64,000 nucleotides of DNA, taken from Polyangiaceae bacterium (GTDB lineage Bacteria; Myxococcota_A; Polyangia; Polyangiales; Polyangiaceae). The stretch spans positions 1 through 64,000 of the forward strand of contig JAICQQ010000001.1 of NCBI GenBank assembly GCA_025937785.1, in the 5' to 3' direction. The notes under the pieces are model-generated. The model was not told the origin of the DNA and made no database searches. It was given only the letters and a program-made list of their open reading frames with translations. Both the position numbers and the translations under genes were made by a program. Positions 16,165 through 25,416 of the stretch are shown here, piece by piece (the first letter of the stretch is position 1; each line of letters opens with the position of its first letter).

Positions 16165-17262
16165 CTACGAGAACCGACCCTGTCGCAATACGAAATCGGA
16201 GCGTTCACCCAGGCTCAGTGTGGGTGTGACGAACAGGTCTGGGCGGGTCGTCGTCACGAACACCTGGCTTTGGCTCTGGCGGACGAAATCGTAAACCGCG
16301 CCGGTCCGCGTAGGATCGAGCTCACTCGAAACATCGTCCAAGAGCAGCAGGGGCTCGGCGTGGCTGGTCTCGGCGACGCACTCGAGCTCGCCCATTTTGA
16401 TGGCCAAGGCGAGCAGTCGCTGCTGCCCCTGAGAGGCGTACGCCTTGGCGGCGCGGCCATCGACATCCAAGCTGAGATCGTCGCGCTGTGGCCCGAAGCT
16501 GGCGGAGCGGCGGAGACGGTCTTTGTCGCGACGGATCCTGAGCTGCTCGGCGAACTCGCCCGCGTCGGAACTCCCACCGGGGACGTAACGCGCGCCGAGC
16601 GCGAGGGCCTGTCCGGTCAAGGTGCCAAACGCGCGGCTCACGGCGCCGCCCAGGCTCTCGGCGGCCTGGGCGCGGGCTTGCGCCAGACGCGCCCCCTGCC
16701 CGGCTGCCACGGCTTCGAGCGCCGCGAGCTCGCGCGCCCCACTGCCGCGCTGTTCGAGGATGCGCTGGCGGGACTTCAGCGCGCGCGTGTAACGCTGGCG
16801 GGCGTCGCTGCTTACCGGATCGCTGAAGAGCGCCACGCGATCGAGCAGCGTGCGGCGCCCCTGAGCGGAGCCGTGCACGAGCGCGAGATCGCCCGGGTGA
16901 AACACGACGACGGGCGTGCGCGTAGCGTAGTCCACCAGGCGCGGCGGCTTCTTGCCATCCAAGCGCCAGGAACGCCCGCGTGCGCTCAGCTGACCCCGCT
17001 GCTCGCCGCGTTGCCCGTCCCGCATGACGCGAAGCTCGATGTTGGCGTAGGCGTTGCCTTGTCGAATCACCTCTGCGAGGCGATTGGTGCGGAAACTTCG
17101 GCTCGTGGCCACCACATACAAGGCTTCGATCAGGCTGGTCTTGCCTTGCCCGTTGTCACCCGCGATCACGTTGAGGCGGGCGGCAGGCGTGAGTTCGAGC
17201 TGCTCGAGGTTGCGGAAACCGGCGAGGCGCAGTCGCTCGACGACGATGCGACTTCGCGCCAC
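16165..17262 (-). CDS. recF: DNA repair and replication protein RecF
   Basis: The 365-residue SMC-like ATPase helps load RecA at gaps. Walker A is GDNGQGKTSLIEALY near residue 35. The basic RLRLAGFRNLEQLEL start is typical. The signature and Walker B region (YASQGQQRLLALAIK, then PLLLLDDVSSELD) is intact. The GTG start at 17262 lies 3 nt after the dnaN stop codon, so the two genes are translationally close and surely co-transcribed. This is the classical dnaN-recF-gyrB order. Confidence 0.95.
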   Translation of the reverse strand: MARSRIVVERLRLAGFRNLEQLELTPAARLNVIAGDNGQGKTSLIEALYVVATSRSFRTNRLAEVIRQGNAYANIELRVMRDGQRGEQRGQLSARGRSWRLDGKKPPRLVDYATRTPVVVFHPGDLALVHGSAQGRRTLLDRVALFSDPVSSDARQRYTRALKSRQRILEQRGSGARELAALEAVAAGQGARLAQARAQAAESLGGAVSRAFGTLTGQALALGARYVPGGSSDAGEFAEQLRIRRDKDRLRRSASFGPQRDDLSLDVDGRAAKAYASQGQQRLLALAIKMGELECVAETSHAEPLLLLDDVSSELDPTRTGAVYDFVRQSQSQVFVTTTRPDLFVTPTLSLGERSDFVLRQGRFS

Positions 17263-17265
17263 GGG

Positions 17266-18396
17266 TCAGATGCGCATGGGCATGACTACCGCCAAGTAGT
17301 CGAGGTTGGTGGCAGGCCCGCCCGGGCGCAGCACGGCGGGGTCGAGCTCACCGCTGATCGCCAGCAAGAGCTCGTCGGTCTCGATGGCCATCGCCGCATC
17401 CAGGAAGTAGCGGGCGTTGAAGCCCACCGTGATCTCTTCTCCATCGTAGTCGACGGGCACTTCGTCGAAGCCCTCGCCGCTCTCGGGGCTCTCGCTTTCG
17501 AAGCGCAGGTTCCCACCGGAGAGCGTCAACTTGACACCGCCGGTGCGATCGCTCGCTGCCAGGGACACCGCCTTCAGCGCGTCGGACACCTGCGCGCGGG
17601 GCGCTCGGACCACACGCGCGCTAGTTTCGGGGATCACCTGCTGGTAGGGCGGGAACTGCGCCTCGACGAGCTTGACGCTGAAGCGGAAACCCGCCGCGGT
17701 GAAGAACACGTTCGCGCCCGACTTGACCATGTGCAGCGTCGCGGCGGCATCGACGGCGATCGCTTCGTCGCACAGACGGCGAAGCTCTTGCACGCCCTTC
17801 AGCGGGATCAGCATGCTCACGGGTGACTTGGGGTTGTCCGCGCGGATCTCGATCTTCGAAAGGCGGTGACCGTCGGTGGTCACCATGCGCACGCGTTCGG
17901 CATCCCACTCGAACAGCGCGCTGTTCAGGTGCAACCGCGTCTCGTCGGTCGAGATCGAGAAGTGCGTTGCCGAGATCAGCTTCGCGAGTGACGTCGCACC
18001 CAGCTCGAACTCGTCGCTCGAGGGGTCGGGCGCGGGCAAGGTCGGGAACTCGTCACCGGGCAGTCCGTGCAGCGTATAGCGGCGTGCTGAACCCACGGCA
18101 CGCAACACTGTCGCAGCGTTGTCGCCCACCGCGATCGAGACCTGTCCGTCGGGCATCATCTTGACGCGATCGAACAAATCTCGCGCCGGGACGGCTACGG
18201 ATCCCGGCTTCTCCAGCTGTGCTTCGATGGTACCGCTCACCGCGAGGTACAGGTCCGTCGCTGCAACGCGCAGGCCCTCTTTGCTGGCTTCGAGCAGCAC
18301 GTTGCCGAGCACGGGCATGGTGCTCTTCTTGTCGGCGACCCCCTGGCAGCGCGCGAGCACTCGCACCAAGTCTTTTTTGCTGACGGTAACTTGCAT
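17266..18396 (-). CDS. dnaN: DNA polymerase III beta sliding clamp
   Basis: The 376-residue protein has the three repeated clamp domains, with MQVTVSKKDLVRVLARCQGV at the start, GLRVAATDLYLAVSG in domain I, RMVTTDGHRLSKIEI in domain II and the C-terminal LDYLAVVMPMRI that ends most clamps. The ATG at 18396 has AGGTGG upstream and removes 16 non-conserved residues from the track ORF. It tethers Pol III and other enzymes to DNA. It is the first gene of the dnaN-recF unit and its upstream region is the oriC-like DNA. Confidence 0.97.
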   Translation of the reverse strand: MQVTVSKKDLVRVLARCQGVADKKSTMPVLGNVLLEASKEGLRVAATDLYLAVSGTIEAQLEKPGSVAVPARDLFDRVKMMPDGQVSIAVGDNAATVLRAVGSARRYTLHGLPGDEFPTLPAPDPSSDEFELGATSLAKLISATHFSISTDETRLHLNSALFEWDAERVRMVTTDGHRLSKIEIRADNPKSPVSMLIPLKGVQELRRLCDEAIAVDAAATLHMVKSGANVFFTAAGFRFSVKLVEAQFPPYQQVIPETSARVVRAPRAQVSDALKAVSLAASDRTGGVKLTLSGGNLRFESESPESGEGFDEVPVDYDGEEITVGFNARYFLDAAMAIETDELLLAISGELDPAVLRPGGPATNLDYLAVVMPMRI

Positions 18397-18828
18397 CCGG
18401 CATCCACCTACTAGTCGCGCTTCAAGGCCAACACCAGGATTCACGTGCGGGAAGAACAGCGGGGTGTAGTGCCCTCACCCCGTCTCTCCACAGATCTTCG
18501 GAATGACTATGGATCGATCGATCTTAAATTTAATTTTGGTCATCGTAGTAGGGGCTGTGGAGAGTGGGGAAAACATTGCAAACAGTTGATTTAATAGATG
18601 AATCTCTCGTTCCAGTAGTAGAGAAACTCGTGGGTCCGCTTGTAGGTGAACTGGGAACGGCCCGCGGTATGTGGATACATCGAAGGGTTGCGCACACCCA
18701 CTTCCTCAGGGTTCTCCGGAGGTTATCCGCAGCCTGTGGATTACAGTAATTCGGCACGCTCGCCGCCCCCCGGACTCCACGTTCGGGGGCTCGTCAGGGC
18801 GTAGCCGCAGAGCGGATCGGAGGGGAAG
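18397..18828. other. oriC-like intergenic region with DnaA-box-like sites
   Basis: This gene-free stretch upstream of dnaN holds several 9-mers near the DnaA box TTATCCACA. One-mismatch sites are GTATCCACA (18670-18678, reverse), TTATCCGCA (18723-18731) and TAATCCACA (18735-18743, reverse). Two-mismatch CTCTCCACA sites occur at 18484-18492 and, inverted, at 18556-18564. Between the outer sites lies the most AT-rich stretch of the area, TCTTAAATTTAATTTTGG (about 18522-18539), preceded by GATCGATCGATC. AT-rich unwinding element plus box cluster next to dnaN is the common bacterial origin layout. dnaA is not adjacent: a ccmF-type operon lies on the other side. Origin function is inferred. Confidence 0.6.
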
Positions 18829-20355
18829 TCAAGACTGCCCGGAGACCCCGGGCTGCACGATGCGCGCCAGGGCCGTCACGAGCGCTCGACGGGTCTGTTC
18901 GTAGCTCTGGGGGCCGACCTTGCCCTGGGTCTTGGCGCGCTCGAGCTGCACCAGCTCGTCGAGCAAAACGTCGCGAGCCTTCTTCAGCTCGCCGGTGAGC
19001 TTGCGCCGGCGGCCGCGGCTCGCTGGCGGCGCCTGGCTGGCGACGTAGATGCCGCTCGCCGCCGTCGCCATCGCGAGCAACACCGCGAGCCACGGAGCGT
19101 TGCCTCGCGTCGGCAAGCCGGTGAGCTCGAAGTGCACGTTGTCGAGGTCGTGGTTCTGAGCGCGCTGCTGCGTCACGAGCACGCGCTCGCCTTGGGGTCC
19201 GACCGAGACCTGAACCGGCGGGAAGTCGCGGGCGCTCAGGCTCATGCCTTTGGCCGCTGCCGCGACGACCCGGAACTCACCGACCTTGGGTGGCAGCCCG
19301 AGCTGGAAGGCCACAGCTGCGTCCTGCGGGTTGTCGATGTGGAAGTTGAAGCGAACGTCGTGCTGCCCTGGCGTGAATGTGCCGAGCAGCTTCACGCGCG
19401 AATCACCGTCAGCTTCGGCGCGCGTGTCCGCCTCGCTCTCTCGCGGAGAGAATGCTTTCACGCCGGCGGGGAGCTGCATGCCCACGCCCGACGGTACCCA
19501 GGTCACACCGCCGAGGTTGTACACCTGCAGCCAGACTTCGAACTGGAAGACGTCGTCACGCGGCTCGACGTACACCAGACCCCGCATCGCGATCCGCGCT
19601 TCGTCGATGTTGCTGGTGACGGGGTACACGTGGAGCAGCACCCGTTGGCCTCGATCTTCGGCCAAGCGAAACGGGGTGGTCGCGTACTCGGCCGGACCTT
19701 TGCTGACCGTGACGCGGTAGCTGAAGCGAGTCGAGGCTTCGAGCTTCGAGAAGCGGACCTCGCCTTGCGCGTTGCTGGTTTGGGTCTCGGAGTCGCGTTG
19801 GTCACCCTCGGCAATCGACTGGAACATCTTGCTCAGGCGCACGGGGACGCCCGCGAGGGGCTGGCCGGAACCGTCCACGATGGTGGCGACGATGCTGCCG
19901 ATCGGCACGGAGGCGTCCGGCTTCGAGCTGTCGCGCGCCGCGTTCATGCCGCCGTGGGGGCTCGCCGCGGCCTGAGGGGCGCCGCCGGCTGCAGGAGGGG
20001 GGGCGGCTGCGCTCGGCGCGGCAGTCGTTGCGGGGCCTGTCCCAGGTACCGGAGGGTGCCCCGCCGGCAGGGGACCGCTGGGCGCGGGAGCCACTGGGGC
20101 GGTGCCTGCGACGGGGGGGTGCCCCGCGGGCAAGGGGCCGCTGGGCGCGGGAGCCGCTGGGGCGGTGCTTGCGACGGGGGGATGCCCCGCGGGCAGGGGA
20201 CCGCTGGGGGTTGGAGCTGCGGGAGCCGTTGCTCCGGCCGCTACCGGGGGATGCCCGGGGGGCAGTGGGCCCTGAGGCGGTGCTTGCCCCTGCGCAGCGG
20301 CAGCCAGTGGCCAGGCGACGGCCAGCACGCACAACCAACGGGTGTAGCCCTTCAC
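18829..20355 (-). CDS. Secreted/membrane protein with Pro-rich repeats and carboxypeptidase-regulatory-like domain
   Basis: The GTG at 20355 overlaps the stop of the upstream gene (GTGA), which fixes the start and gives 508 residues. A signal peptide (WLCVLAVAWPLAAAAQG) is followed by four or five Pro/Gly repeats of the form GPLPAGHPPVAGTAPVAPAPS. A domain around residues 170-260 (IVATIVDGSGQPLAGVPVRLSK, NAQGEVRFSKL) resembles the beta-sandwich carboxypeptidase-regulatory fold. A further beta-rich region and a C-terminal membrane helix (WLAVLLAMATAASGIYVAS) with a basic cytoplasmic tail follow. It is third in the unit led by ccmF, suggesting an envelope role connected with cytochrome c maturation. 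The function is unknown. Confidence 0.7.
   Translation of the reverse strand: MKGYTRWLCVLAVAWPLAAAAQGQAPPQGPLPPGHPPVAAGATAPAAPTPSGPLPAGHPPVASTAPAAPAPSGPLPAGHPPVAGTAPVAPAPSGPLPAGHPPVPGTGPATTAAPSAAAPPPAAGGAPQAAASPHGGMNAARDSSKPDASVPIGSIVATIVDGSGQPLAGVPVRLSKMFQSIAEGDQRDSETQTSNAQGEVRFSKLEASTRFSYRVTVSKGPAEYATTPFRLAEDRGQRVLLHVYPVTSNIDEARIAMRGLVYVEPRDDVFQFEVWLQVYNLGGVTWVPSGVGMQLPAGVKAFSPRESEADTRAEADGDSRVKLLGTFTPGQHDVRFNFHIDNPQDAAVAFQLGLPPKVGEFRVVAAAAKGMSLSARDFPPVQVSVGPQGERVLVTQQRAQNHDLDNVHFELTGLPTRGNAPWLAVLLAMATAASGIYVASQAPPASRGRRRKLTGELKKARDVLLDELVQLERAKTQGKVGPQSYEQTRRALVTALARIVQPGVSGQS
20050..20275. repeat. 63-bp in-frame tandem repeats coding a Pro-rich region
   Basis: Near-identical DNA units of about 63 bp encode the repeated 21-residue motif starting GPLPAGHPPV in the ccmF-linked membrane protein. 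Two central copies differ at only a few bases, and the flanking copies are more diverged. The period is a multiple of three, so copy number can change without frameshift. Confidence 0.75.
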
Positions 20356-20963
20356 GATGCCGCCTCCAGCGGGGTGCCGCAGCTCTTGCAGAAGCGCGCG
20401 TCGGGGTCGTTCGCGGTGTTGCACTCGGGACACTCGGTGTCCTTCTCGAGCGGCGCGCTCTTTTCGCCGTCGCTTGCCCGTTTCTCGCGCTTGACCTTGT
20501 GCGGTTTGGATTCCTTGGCAGGCTCCGCTGCCTCGCCCATGCGCTTCGCCAACAGGCGCTCGACCTGGGAGCGTGCGTCGCCCATGTCGGCGTCGACCGC
20601 CTGGATCAGCTCCTTCGCCCGCGCCGTGTACTTCGCCACCAGCTCTGCGTAGTCTTCGTCGCTGATTTTTCCGACGCTCTTCTCGTACTCGAGATCTTTC
20701 AGGGTGCGGAGCACGGAGCGCTTCTCTTCTTCTTCCGCCGAAGGGGCCGCGAGGCTCAGCGCCTCTTCCAGCGTGAGCTCCGCCTCACCCGTCAGCCCTT
20801 GCACGCTGTTCCACAGGATGAAGATCACGCCCACCAGCACCGCGCCCGCGAGCACCAGGATGCCGAGCTCGATGCCCATGAGCACGCCGACCACCACGCT
20901 CGCCAGGGCAGCGCAGAGCGGCAGCACCCAGCGCAGCGTTCTCGAAAGCTCGGGTTGGTTCAT
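20352..20963 (-). CDS. Membrane protein with C-terminal zinc ribbon, ccmF-linked
   Basis: Two hydrophobic segments at the N-terminus (about residues 12-52) are followed by an acidic helical region (LKDLEYEKSVGKISDEDYAEL) that recalls the cytoplasmic segments found next to CcmH/CcmI-type genes. A terminal zinc ribbon follows (CPECNTANDPDARFCKSCG). The start ATG overlaps the ccmF stop codon by 1 nt (TGATG), and its own stop overlaps the GTG of the next gene, so the three are translationally coupled. A role in cytochrome c biogenesis is inferred from context. The domain combination is not one I recognise by name. Confidence 0.7.
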   Translation of the reverse strand: MNQPELSRTLRWVLPLCAALASVVVGVLMGIELGILVLAGAVLVGVIFILWNSVQGLTGEAELTLEEALSLAAPSAEEEEKRSVLRTLKDLEYEKSVGKISDEDYAELVAKYTARAKELIQAVDADMGDARSQVERLLAKRMGEAAEPAKESKPHKVKREKRASDGEKSAPLEKDTECPECNTANDPDARFCKSCGTPLEAAS

Positions 20964-23305
20964 CAGAGCTGGTGAGTGCGACGAATTCGCTTGCGACTCA
21001 ACCCCGCAATGCTGAGGCCGCCCAAGGCCAGGCCCAGGCCCGCCGTTGCCATCACCCAGGTGAGGTCGGGAGCGGGTGCCGTGCGGGTGACCGCGCGCGC
21101 CGCGGTCTGCTTGGTTTCAGGCCGCGGGTGCGCATAAGCGGTCGCGGGCGCCATCGCCAGATAGATCGAGAGCGCGATGCCGGCGGTCGCCCCGCCTGCC
21201 GCTCGCACGTAGGCCCAGACACCGAGCTCACGCGTGCGGACCTCGGGCCAGAGCGAGATCGAGCAGCCGGCGATCAGGATCAGCACCCCGAGCCAGATCC
21301 AACCCACCAGCGGGTTGACATGGAACTGGAAGGTCGCGCGCTTCGAGCTCGGATCGACGGTGCCGACGATGACGTACAGATCCTCGCGCAGGCCACGCAA
21401 CAGCGCGACCTCGGTCGTCGGCCCCATCGGACTGTTCTTGTAGATGAACTTGGCGGGATCCAGCGAGGCGACGACCTCGCCGCCGCGCGCGACCGACACG
21501 CGCGCAAAGATCATGCGCTTCTCTACGTCCGCTGCTTCGGCGGGGCTGCAGTCCGGGTTGCCGGGGCACATGCGCGGACCCTCGTAGGTGATGTCGTAGC
21601 TCCCGATCTGGTAGGTCTGCCCCGGCGTCATGCTGGTCTCTTTGTCGATACCCCAGGCCTGACCCACGAAGCCGATGTACATCGCGATGATGCCGAGGTG
21701 CACGATGTACCCGCCATAACGACGGCGGCTCTTGGCGACGAGGCGCCACAGGGCGACGCCGGCAGTCTCCTGATCGTTGCGCTTCTCGGCAGCGGTTTGG
21801 CGCGCCCGCACGCCGCGGTAGAACTCTTGAACGATGACCGCGATGTTGAAGCCCACGAGCGTCATCGTCACGAGCGGCAGCGCCTTCTTGAGCGGGTCCA
21901 GGATCACCGAAGCGGCACCGGTATCGAACGAGGCGGAGTCGACGAAGGCGGGGAAGCCGAGCGTACCGCCGAGAGTGAGGTGCGCGAGCGCGAACACCGC
22001 CGCCGCGCTGAGCGGGAAGGCGAAAGCCCGTTTCAATGAAACCTGACTCGTCTTGCGCCAGCCGAACAACGGGGCGAGGCCCATCAACGCGAACACGACG
22101 ATCCCGAGCGGAGCGATCCAGCGATCGAAGAAGGGCTTGCCGAAGGTCACGGACTCGTCGCTGAAGAGCTCGCTGATCTTCGGCCACATCGTGAAGATCA
22201 GGATGAAGGTCATCATGCCGAGCAGCGCCCAGTTGTTGATGACGAACATCGCCTCGCGGCTGGCCATCGACTCGATCTGCGCGCGGCCGCGCAGGCGGGG
22301 CATGCGCCACACGATGAGCCCGGCCGTCACCGCCACGATCACCCCCATGAAGCCGACGAAGTAGATGCCGATATCGCTCTTCGCGAAGCTGTGCACGCTG
22401 GCGATGAGCCCGGAGCGCGTGAGGAAGGTCCCGAAGATGGTCAGGAAAAACGTGAGGCAGATCAAGAACACGTTCCAGATCTTCAGGAAGTTCCTGCGCT
22501 CCTGGATCATCGTCGAGTGCACGTAGGCGGCCGCGGTGAACCAGGGCAAGCAGGCGGCGTTCTCGACCGGGTCCCACGCCCAGTAGCCGCCCCAGCCCAG
22601 CTCTTCGTACGCCCAGAGCATGCCGAGCACGTTTCCGATCGAGAGAAACAGGAACGCGAACAGCATCCATTTACGCACCGCGATGATCCACTCGTTGTCG
22701 AGGCGGCCGGTGACCAGGGCCGCGACCGCGAACGCGAACGGAACCGCGCAGCCCACGAAGCCCATGTACAGCGCGGGTGGGTGGATGATCATCCAGTAGT
22801 TCTGCAGCAGTGGGTTCAGGCCCTCACCGTCCGCCGCCGCCCCGCTCATGTTGGTCTGGAAGGGGTTCGCCGCGAAAATCATGAGGATCGCGAAGAACCC
22901 CACGATCACCATGAGGGTCGCGATCACGTACGGTTGGAGCTCGCGATAGCGCCCGCGCAGCCAGCGGATGCAGGTCGCGATGTAGCCGCCGAGCAGGAGT
23001 GACCACCAGAGCAAAGAACCGTCCTGCCCACCCCACAGCGCGGTCAGCAGATAGGTGGTCGACATCGAGCGATCGCTGTACCGCGACACGTAACGGATGC
23101 GAAAGTCGTGGGTCACGAACGCGTACGCGAGCAGCAGCACCGCGAACAGGATCAGGCCCGACGTGGCGTAAGCCCCCAGGCGCGCCGAGCTCAGCAGGCG
23201 GGGTCGCCCGCTACCAGCTGCTACGGCGACTGCGAACGTGTACGCGGCGCAGATCAACACGGCGTACACCATGAGTGATCCGAACTGAGGAAGGGTGAGC
23301 CACAT
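20963..23305 (-). CDS. ccmF: Cytochrome c-type biogenesis protein CcmF (haem lyase)
   Basis: The 780-residue polytopic protein carries the CcmF WWD haem-handling motif as WGGYWAWDPVENA. Conserved segments GQDGSLLWWSLLLG, WMIIHPPALYMGFVG and FGTFLTRSG are also present. CcmF works with CcmH to attach haem to apocytochrome c in the periplasm. Its usual System I partners (ccmA-E, G, H) are not in the window; instead a zinc-ribbon membrane protein and a Pro-repeat protein are coupled to it. The long extracytoplasmic segment before the last helices is normal for the family. Confidence 0.93.
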   Translation of the reverse strand: MWLTLPQFGSLMVYAVLICAAYTFAVAVAAGSGRPRLLSSARLGAYATSGLILFAVLLLAYAFVTHDFRIRYVSRYSDRSMSTTYLLTALWGGQDGSLLWWSLLLGGYIATCIRWLRGRYRELQPYVIATLMVIVGFFAILMIFAANPFQTNMSGAAADGEGLNPLLQNYWMIIHPPALYMGFVGCAVPFAFAVAALVTGRLDNEWIIAVRKWMLFAFLFLSIGNVLGMLWAYEELGWGGYWAWDPVENAACLPWFTAAAYVHSTMIQERRNFLKIWNVFLICLTFFLTIFGTFLTRSGLIASVHSFAKSDIGIYFVGFMGVIVAVTAGLIVWRMPRLRGRAQIESMASREAMFVINNWALLGMMTFILIFTMWPKISELFSDESVTFGKPFFDRWIAPLGIVVFALMGLAPLFGWRKTSQVSLKRAFAFPLSAAAVFALAHLTLGGTLGFPAFVDSASFDTGAASVILDPLKKALPLVTMTLVGFNIAVIVQEFYRGVRARQTAAEKRNDQETAGVALWRLVAKSRRRYGGYIVHLGIIAMYIGFVGQAWGIDKETSMTPGQTYQIGSYDITYEGPRMCPGNPDCSPAEAADVEKRMIFARVSVARGGEVVASLDPAKFIYKNSPMGPTTEVALLRGLREDLYVIVGTVDPSSKRATFQFHVNPLVGWIWLGVLILIAGCSISLWPEVRTRELGVWAYVRAAGGATAGIALSIYLAMAPATAYAHPRPETKQTAARAVTRTAPAPDLTWVMATAGLGLALGGLSIAGLSRKRIRRTHQL

Positions 23306-23552
23306 GGCCCGCCCAGCTTACTCCAAGGCCTCGCGCATACCAGAGAATCACGCTGGGCGAACCCGCGCCGCGCCGGCTCCAACGCCTGTCGTTACGCCTG
23401 GTAAATTCCGTTACTAACGGTGTTCTCGTGCTTTTCTCGCGAGCCATCGCCGGAAACCCGCAGCCTTTGGGTTTCATTCCCCGCGCCTTCGAAGTGACCT
23501 CGATGAACACCGGATCGGTAGGATCGCCGCGGGCCCCCGCAGGCGGCGTACC

Positions 23553-24296
23553 TCAGACCTCGCCGGTCACGGTGGTGCCGACATCGCCGCCGAGGCAGAC
23601 CCGGCGGATGTTGCCGGGAGTCATCTTGAACACCCGGATCGGCAGACCGTTTTCGCGACAGAGCGTCACCGCTGTCGAATCCATCACGCCCAGCTTTTTC
23701 TCGAGGAAACGATCGTAGCTGAGTCGAGACAACAGCGTAGCCGAGGGATCACGCTTCGGGTCTCGATCGTAGATGCCGTCGACCTTGGTGGCTTTGAATA
23801 GCCCGTCCGCGCGGATCTCGGTGGCGCGCAGGGCGGCCGCGGTGTCAGTCGAAAAGTAGGGGTTGCCGGTGCCGGCGGCGAAGATGACGATGTAGCCGCG
23901 TTCGAGGTGGTGCATCGCGCGGCGGCGGATGTACGGCTCTGCGACCTGCTTGATCTCGAGAGCGGTCATGACTCGGGTGGGCACGTTGCAGCGTTCGAGC
24001 GCATCTTGCAGCGCCAATGAGTTGATGACGGTGGCCAGCATGCCCATGTAATCGCTCTGCGCGCGGTCCATGCCGTGAGAAGCGCCCCGCAGCCCGCGAA
24101 AGATGTTGCCACCGCCCACGACGATACCGATCTGTACGCCGGTCGCGTGCACCTCACCGAGCTCGGTCGCGGTGGCGCGCAGGGTCGCGGTGTCGATGCC
24201 GAACCCGCCTTCCTGACCGCAAAGTGCCTCGCCACTCAACTTGAGGAGGACACGCCGATAGTGAAGCTTCCCGGATTGTGCTTGTACTTCGTCCAC
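23553..24296 (-). CDS. pyrH: UMP kinase
   Basis: The GTG at 24296 gives 247 residues, close to the normal UMP kinase length; the longer track ORF adds non-conserved residues. Amino-acid-kinase fold motifs are present: [14 protein letters not shown] (phosphate-binding Lys), [35 protein letters not shown] and [11 protein letters not shown]. It phosphorylates UMP to UDP in pyrimidine nucleotide synthesis. The usual neighbours tsf and frr are not adjacent. About 250 bp with no recognisable feature separates it from ccmF downstream. Confidence 0.95.
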   Translation of the reverse strand: MDEVQAQSGKLHYRRVLLKLSGEALCGQEGGFGIDTATLRATATELGEVHATGVQIGIVVGGGNIFRGLRGASHGMDRAQSDYMGMLATVINSLALQDALERCNVPTRVMTALEIKQVAEPYIRRRAMHHLERGYIVIFAAGTGNPYFSTDTAAALRATEIRADGLFKATKVDGIYDRDPKRDPSATLLSRLSYDRFLEKKLGVMDSTAVTLCRENGLPIRVFKMTPGNIRRVCLGGDVGTTVTGEV

Positions 24297-24405
24297 GAAG
24301 GCGAGTCGTAGCCTCCTCGCTCGTGAATCGCAATCGCCAGGTCGCCACAACCTCGCATTTGCCCGTGGCCAAAGCCGAGTGTGCGTAGTAATCCGTGGCG
24401 GGTCT

Positions 24406-25416
24406 ATGCACGCGTGCCGCAGCCTGCGGAGAGCCCTGTTGGGGGCATTCCTTACCGTGACAGCGGCAGGCTGTGCGGACGGATGTCAGAGTTCGGACCC
24501 AGTCGCAGGTGCACCGAGCGCGAGCGCGTCTGCTGCAGCCGCGCCGCCCGCTGTCGCGCTGAGCCCCGAGCTGCGGGGCAAGGTGCTCGCCCGCGTCGGC
24601 AAGCGCGAGATCACGCTGGGTGAGTACGCAGCCACGCTCGAGCGCATGAACGAGTTCGAACGGCTGCGCTACCAGTCGCCGGATCGACGCAAGCTGCTGT
24701 TAGAGGAAATGATCCAAGTGGAGTTGCTCGCCGAAGAGGCGCGGCGCCGCGGCCTCGACAAGCAGCCAGCGACCCAGGCGCGTCTGCGACAGATCCTGCG
24801 CGACGAGGTACTCAGAAGCGCGCGCGAGGCGTTGCCCAAGCCTGAAGCGATCCCGGTTTCGGAGGTGCGAGCCTACTACGACAAGCACCAGGCAGAGTTC
24901 CAAGAGCCCGAGCGCCGGCGTGTCGCACACCTCGAGGTGCTGAGCGAAAAAGAGGGCACGGAGCTGTTGAAGAAAGCCAGTACGGCCTCGCCCAAGGAAT
25001 GGGGCCAACTCGTGGGTGCGCACTCGGTCGACCGCGGTCGCTCGACCGCCATCGGCGATCCCGACGAATTCGCCGGCGACCTCGGCATCGTCGCCAAGCC
25101 GGGCGTCGAAGGTGGTGAGAATCCGAAGGTCCCCGAAGCCGTCCGCGCGGCGGTCTTCCAGATCGCCAAGGTCGGTCAAGTCCATCCCGAGCTGGTGCGC
25201 GTGGGCAACTCGTTTCACATCGTGCGTTTGATCGGAAAGACCGACGCCCGTGCCCGCAGCGTGCAAGAGGCGGAGCGCGCGATCCGCGTGCGCTTGCTCG
25301 AGGAGCGCGCCAAAAAGCTCGAGGCCGATCTCGAACGAGAACTGCGGGCGAAGTACCCCGTCGTGCTCGACGAGGCGCAGCTCGCGAAGCTCAAGATTCC
25401 CAAGCACGCGCCATGA
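24406..25416 (+). CDS. Peptidyl-prolyl isomerase-like lipoprotein (PpiC/SurA type)
   Basis: A lipobox (VTAAGC) follows a short signal sequence, so this is a lipoprotein of about 336 residues. After an Ala/Pro/Ser linker there is a SurA_N-like helical region ([21 protein letters not shown], then [20 protein letters not shown]). A parvulin-like domain follows ([20 protein letters not shown] to [15 protein letters not shown]), ending in a helical tail. Such proteins chaperone outer-membrane or secreted proteins. The stop overlaps the next gene's ATG by 4 nt (ATGA), coupling it to the radical SAM gene. That pairing is not obviously functional. Confidence 0.8.
   Translation: MHACRSLRRALLGAFLTVTAAGCADGCQSSDPVAGAPSASASAAAAPPAVALSPELRGKVLARVGKREITLGEYAATLERMNEFERLRYQSPDRRKLLLEEMIQVELLAEEARRRGLDKQPATQARLRQILRDEVLRSAREALPKPEAIPVSEVRAYYDKHQAEFQEPERRRVAHLEVLSEKEGTELLKKASTASPKEWGQLVGAHSVDRGRSTAIGDPDEFAGDLGIVAKPGVEGGENPKVPEAVRAAVFQIAKVGQVHPELVRVGNSFHIVRLIGKTDARARSVQEAERAIRVRLLEERAKKLEADLERELRAKYPVVLDEAQLAKLKIPKHAP

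Noticed and set aside
16150-17826. 558-residue plus-strand ORF opposite recF and dnaN
   Set aside because: It spans two real genes in antisense and has no domain.
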